This document shows positions 61,464 to 64,000 of a stretch of DNA of 64,000 bases, piece by piece. Within the stretch, counting starts at the first letter, position 1. The number at the start of each line of letters is the position of its first letter. The notes beneath the pieces were generated by a model. It saw nothing but the letters and a program-made list of their open reading frames with translations. It was not told the DNA's origin and ran no database searches. Source of the DNA: Geopsychrobacter electrodiphilus DSM 16401. GTDB taxonomy: Bacteria > Desulfobacterota > Desulfuromonadia > Desulfuromonadales > Geopsychrobacteraceae. The stretch is from positions 2,320,894 to 2,384,893 of the forward strand of contig NZ_ARWE01000001.1 of NCBI RefSeq assembly GCF_000384395.1, read 5' to 3'. The position numbers and the translations under genes were made by a program.

Positions 61464-63710
61464 ATGTCTCAGGATCTGCAGGATCCAGCGTTACAGGTAA
61501 AAAAAAACAACCGCCGCTATCGTGAATGGTTCCTGCTGGCTGTCGTTGCAACTATTATTGCTTTTTTACCTAAGATTGAAAATCATCTTTTTGAGATTTC
61601 TTCAAAACTGGCACTCTCCAACAGCATCGTTGCGCTCTCATTAATCAACCTGAATGTCCTACTTGTCTTACTCTTTCTTTTTTTAATTTTACGTAATATT
61701 TTCAAATTGTTTATTGAAAGACGTAAGGGAGTTCCTGGCGCCAAACTACGCAGTAAACTTGTCGGGGCTTTCATTGCACTCTCATTGATCCCGACTATGT
61801 TGTTGTTTTTTGTTTCGGCCGGATTTATCACCACCAGTATCGATAACTGGTTCAACCGACAAGTTGATTCAGCTCTTGATGAGTCACTGGAGGTTGCGCT
61901 GACCTACTACCGGAACTCAGAAGCGACTGCCCTTTATTTCGCTGATCAATTAGCCAAGCGAATCAAGCAGGATAAACTTATAAACGAAGAAAACTTGCCA
62001 CAGCTCAAGGCTTTAATTAAAGAGAAACAGGAGGAATATAACTTGGGCATTGTCGAGGTTTTCTCTTCAACCCAAGAGGAATTAGTTCGGGTCGCTAATC
62101 CCAAACTTCCAATTATTGAAATCACCACCGCAAATTCAGATCCAGTTAAAGAAGGCTTACAGGGGAGTAAATTTTCTCAAATTACCCCCGTGGGGAAAGC
62201 TGACCTGATTCGCGGAATTGTTCCGATCTTTTCAAACTGGGACCCCGCCGATATCGTCGGCGTTGTGGTCGTTAACCACTATGTCCCTTATTCTCTTATC
62301 AATAAGATGAAGGAAATTTCAAGTTCCGTTGAACAATACAAGACGACTAAATTGGTCAAGACCCAGATTCAGCAAAGTTACATCGTCGTCTTATTACTTA
62401 TTGCGCTCATTATCATCTTTCTGGCGACATGGTTTGGCTTCCATCTCGCGCGCGGCATCACGGTGCCGATTCAGGACCTCGCGGAAGCAACAAGCCGTGT
62501 CGCCGCTGGCGACTTAGATATTCACCTCGAAACCCGCAGCACCGACGAAATAAGCACACTGGTTACTGCTTTTAACAAGATGACTTCCGACCTCCGAGAA
62601 GGGCGGAGTTTGGTTGAAGAGGCCAACCGGGACCTGCAACGATCGAATATTGAGCTCGAACGACGTCGTAATTATATGGCTATAATTTTAGCCAATGTTA
62701 CGGCAGGGATCATCTCAGTTGATCGCTATGGGCGATTAACTACCGCTAACAAGTCAGCCGAAAAACTTTTGCGCTTTACCGCATCAGAAGTGATTGGGAA
62801 GGATTTCCGTGAAGTCGTTCCAGCCAATTATCTTCCACCAGTGAAAGAACTTCTTAAAGAACTATTTCAAACTGAAAAGGACAGCATCAAACAACAACTC
62901 TCCTTACCTTTTGGCAACGACACCATCACCCTCCTCGTGAATCTTACGACCCTCAAGAACGAGCAAGGGGACTTTATGGGAACAGTTGTTGTATTTGATG
63001 ACTTGACTGGACTCGTCAAAGCACAAAGGATGGCAGCATGGCGGGAGGTCGCCAGACGTATAGCTCACGAAATAAAAAACCCTCTCACCCCGGTACAACT
63101 CTCGGCTCAAAGGTTAAGACGCCGCTATCTTCAACATTTCAGCAAAGAAGATACTGTTTTTGATGAATGTACTCAGATGATTATTACTCAGGTTGATGAA
63201 CTCAAAAAGTTAGTTAATGAGTTTTCAAACTTTGCACGCATGCCAGCAACCAATCCTGCTCCTTGCAACCTCAATGACATTATCGAAGAGACCCTGGTCC
63301 TCTATCAGGAAGGACACAAACAAATCAAATTCAACTTCACTAGAGAGCCAGTGATGCCGACCGCCAATCTGGACCGGGAGCAATTGAAACGTGTTATGAT
63401 CAATCTCATAGAAAATGCGGTCGCAGCCAGTGACAACCAAGGACAAATAGATATCGAAACCTCCTATAACAGCGATTTACAGATCATTACACTATCGGTT
63501 GCTGATCAAGGATGTGGAATCCCCCCCGAAGATAAAGAACGACTATTTGAACCCTATTTTTCGACAAAAAAATCGGGGACGGGCCTTGGATTAGCTATTG
63601 TCTCAACCATCATATCGGACCACAACGGCTACATCCGCGTCCGCAACAACTTCCCGCAAGGAGCGAAGTTTACGATCGAACTCCCTGTGATTAAACCGCA
63701 ATCAACCTGA
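61464..63710 (+). CDS. ntrY: NtrY-type membrane histidine kinase
   Basis: 748 aa. Several N-terminal membrane spans (EWFLLAVVATIIAFLP; VALSLINLNVLLVLLFLFLILRNIF; LVGAFIALSLIPTMLLFFVSAGFI), a periplasmic sensor of about 160 residues, a further span (SYIVVLLLIALIIIFLATWFGF) and HAMP (RGITVPIQDLAEATSRVAAGDLDIHL). Then PAS (about 400-515) and HisKA with the phospho-His at about 535 (RRIAHEIKNPLTPVQLSAQRLRRR), N box LENAVAASD and G boxes DQGCGIPPED and GTGLGLAIV. Partner NtrX follows 12 bases later. NtrYX systems control nitrogen or redox/envelope genes with sigma54; the signal is not evident. Confidence 0.92.
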   Translation: MSQDLQDPALQVKKNNRRYREWFLLAVVATIIAFLPKIENHLFEISSKLALSNSIVALSLINLNVLLVLLFLFLILRNIFKLFIERRKGVPGAKLRSKLVGAFIALSLIPTMLLFFVSAGFITTSIDNWFNRQVDSALDESLEVALTYYRNSEATALYFADQLAKRIKQDKLINEENLPQLKALIKEKQEEYNLGIVEVFSSTQEELVRVANPKLPIIEITTANSDPVKEGLQGSKFSQITPVGKADLIRGIVPIFSNWDPADIVGVVVVNHYVPYSLINKMKEISSSVEQYKTTKLVKTQIQQSYIVVLLLIALIIIFLATWFGFHLARGITVPIQDLAEATSRVAAGDLDIHLETRSTDEISTLVTAFNKMTSDLREGRSLVEEANRDLQRSNIELERRRNYMAIILANVTAGIISVDRYGRLTTANKSAEKLLRFTASEVIGKDFREVVPANYLPPVKELLKELFQTEKDSIKQQLSLPFGNDTITLLVNLTTLKNEQGDFMGTVVVFDDLTGLVKAQRMAAWREVARRIAHEIKNPLTPVQLSAQRLRRRYLQHFSKEDTVFDECTQMIITQVDELKKLVNEFSNFARMPATNPAPCNLNDIIEETLVLYQEGHKQIKFNFTREPVMPTANLDREQLKRVMINLIENAVAASDNQGQIDIETSYNSDLQIITLSVADQGCGIPPEDKERLFEPYFSTKKSGTGLGLAIVSTIISDHNGYIRVRNNFPQGAKFTIELPVIKPQST

Positions 63711-63722
63711 TCAGGACAGCAC

Positions 63723-64000
63723 ATGGAAACCATACTTATAGTTGATGACGAGGAGAGCATCCGCCTCAGTCTTGAAGGTATTTTGCAGGATGAAGGCTAT
63801 CGGACACTTTTTGCCGGCAACGGTGAAGATGCAATTCGAATGGCCCAGGAAGAAGACCCCGATTTAATATTGCTCGATATCTGGATGCCGGGGATAGATG
63901 GTATTGAGGCTTTGTCCAGAATTAAGGAACTCAGACCACATCAGTCAATCATCATGATGAGTGGCCATGGCAATATAGAGACCGCAGTGAAAGCGACTCA
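63723..64000 (+). CDS. ntrX: NtrX-type response regulator (partial)
   Basis: Cut by the right edge; 92 codons visible. Receiver domain begins ILIVDDEESIRLSLEGILQ with phospho-acceptor Asp in ILLDIWMPGIDG and a MMSGHG segment. AGGA precedes the ATG by about six bases, and the start lies 12 bases after ntrY. A sigma54-interaction AAA domain is expected but outside the window. Confidence 0.9.
   Translation, partial: METILIVDDEESIRLSLEGILQDEGYRTLFAGNGEDAIRMAQEEDPDLILLDIWMPGIDGIEALSRIKELRPHQSIIMMSGHGNIETAVKAT

Noticed and set aside
1-64000. CRISPR arrays, tRNA or rRNA genes, insertion sequences or prophage
   Set aside because: None seen by eye: no regularly spaced repeats, no cloverleaf, no transposase or integrase genes. 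A computed scan could still find a degenerate one.

Overview
The window is a dense bacterial chromosome segment (64 kb, about 60 protein genes, moderate G+C) that looks like a Gram-negative anaerobe of the Desulfuromonadia (Geobacter/Desulfuromonas/Pelobacter relatives). The evidence is a lipoprotein with about 15 haem-binding motifs, NtrC- and NtrY/NtrX-type two-component systems, a periplasmic-type CbiK cobaltochelatase, an adjacent biotin ligase/CoaX pair, and outer-membrane markers (LpxC, PldA, OmpA-type lipoprotein, TonB system). The assignment to this group is inference; no rRNA or tRNA gene was found.

Layout. 1-4.8 kb (minus strand): CcdA (cut by the left edge) and a TlpA/ResA thioredoxin, a DegP/HtrA protease, and a sigma54 response regulator with its histidine kinase. 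4.9-6.6 kb (plus): an AEC transporter and a short PrmA-like methyltransferase, ending at a strong bidirectional terminator. 6.6-17.5 kb is a membrane-proteostasis and signalling block: two SPFH/band-7 proteins (one a lipoprotein), a rhomboid protease, YbaK, a GAF/HD-GYP protein, a third SPFH protein overlapping a 1102-aa protein with two AAA modules and a Lon-type serine-lysine protease domain, and a MshEN-receiver protein. 17.5-21.3 kb: sirtuin, M24 peptidase and acyl-CoA synthetase. 21.3-23.5 kb: a long non-coding leader and the multihaem cytochrome. 23.7-32.1 kb (minus): REC-PilZ regulator, MogA/MoaB-type protein, an unrecognised helical protein, SPOR protein, EF-G paralogue, CoaX, BirA, NadC.

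32.3-40.2 kb (plus): OmpA-type lipoprotein, then a cobalamin operon with a good promoter, B12 riboswitch and terminator-like hairpin, followed by CbiK, an ABC-2 transporter pair, a BtuCDF-like importer, a precorrin-2/cobalt-factor II methyltransferase and outer-membrane phospholipase A. 40.3-43.8 kb: a four-S1-domain protein and a transmembrane pseudokinase. 44.1-47.9 kb: a likely copper locus, with a DeoR-type HTH fused to a NosL-like Cys/His-rich domain divergent from an OprC/NosA-like TonB-dependent receptor and TonB. 47.9-64 kb is mostly housekeeping: Nfu, MidA-type methyltransferase, rhodanese, GlpX, a cytidylate-kinase-like/BON fusion, YebC, RuvCAB, a 765-aa orphan, QueH, a phasin-like protein, UbiB, LpxC, and NtrY with the start of NtrX.

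Most worth following up: (i) the SPFH + AAA-AAA-Lon pair, which resembles the HflKC-FtsH arrangement but is built from different parts; (ii) the HTH-NosL regulator facing a copper receptor; (iii) the pseudokinase with a duplicated WWPAGxEFD motif; (iv) the cytochrome with a CX3CH site and long leader. All starts were chosen by eye from Shine-Dalgarno spacing, and no database search was possible.
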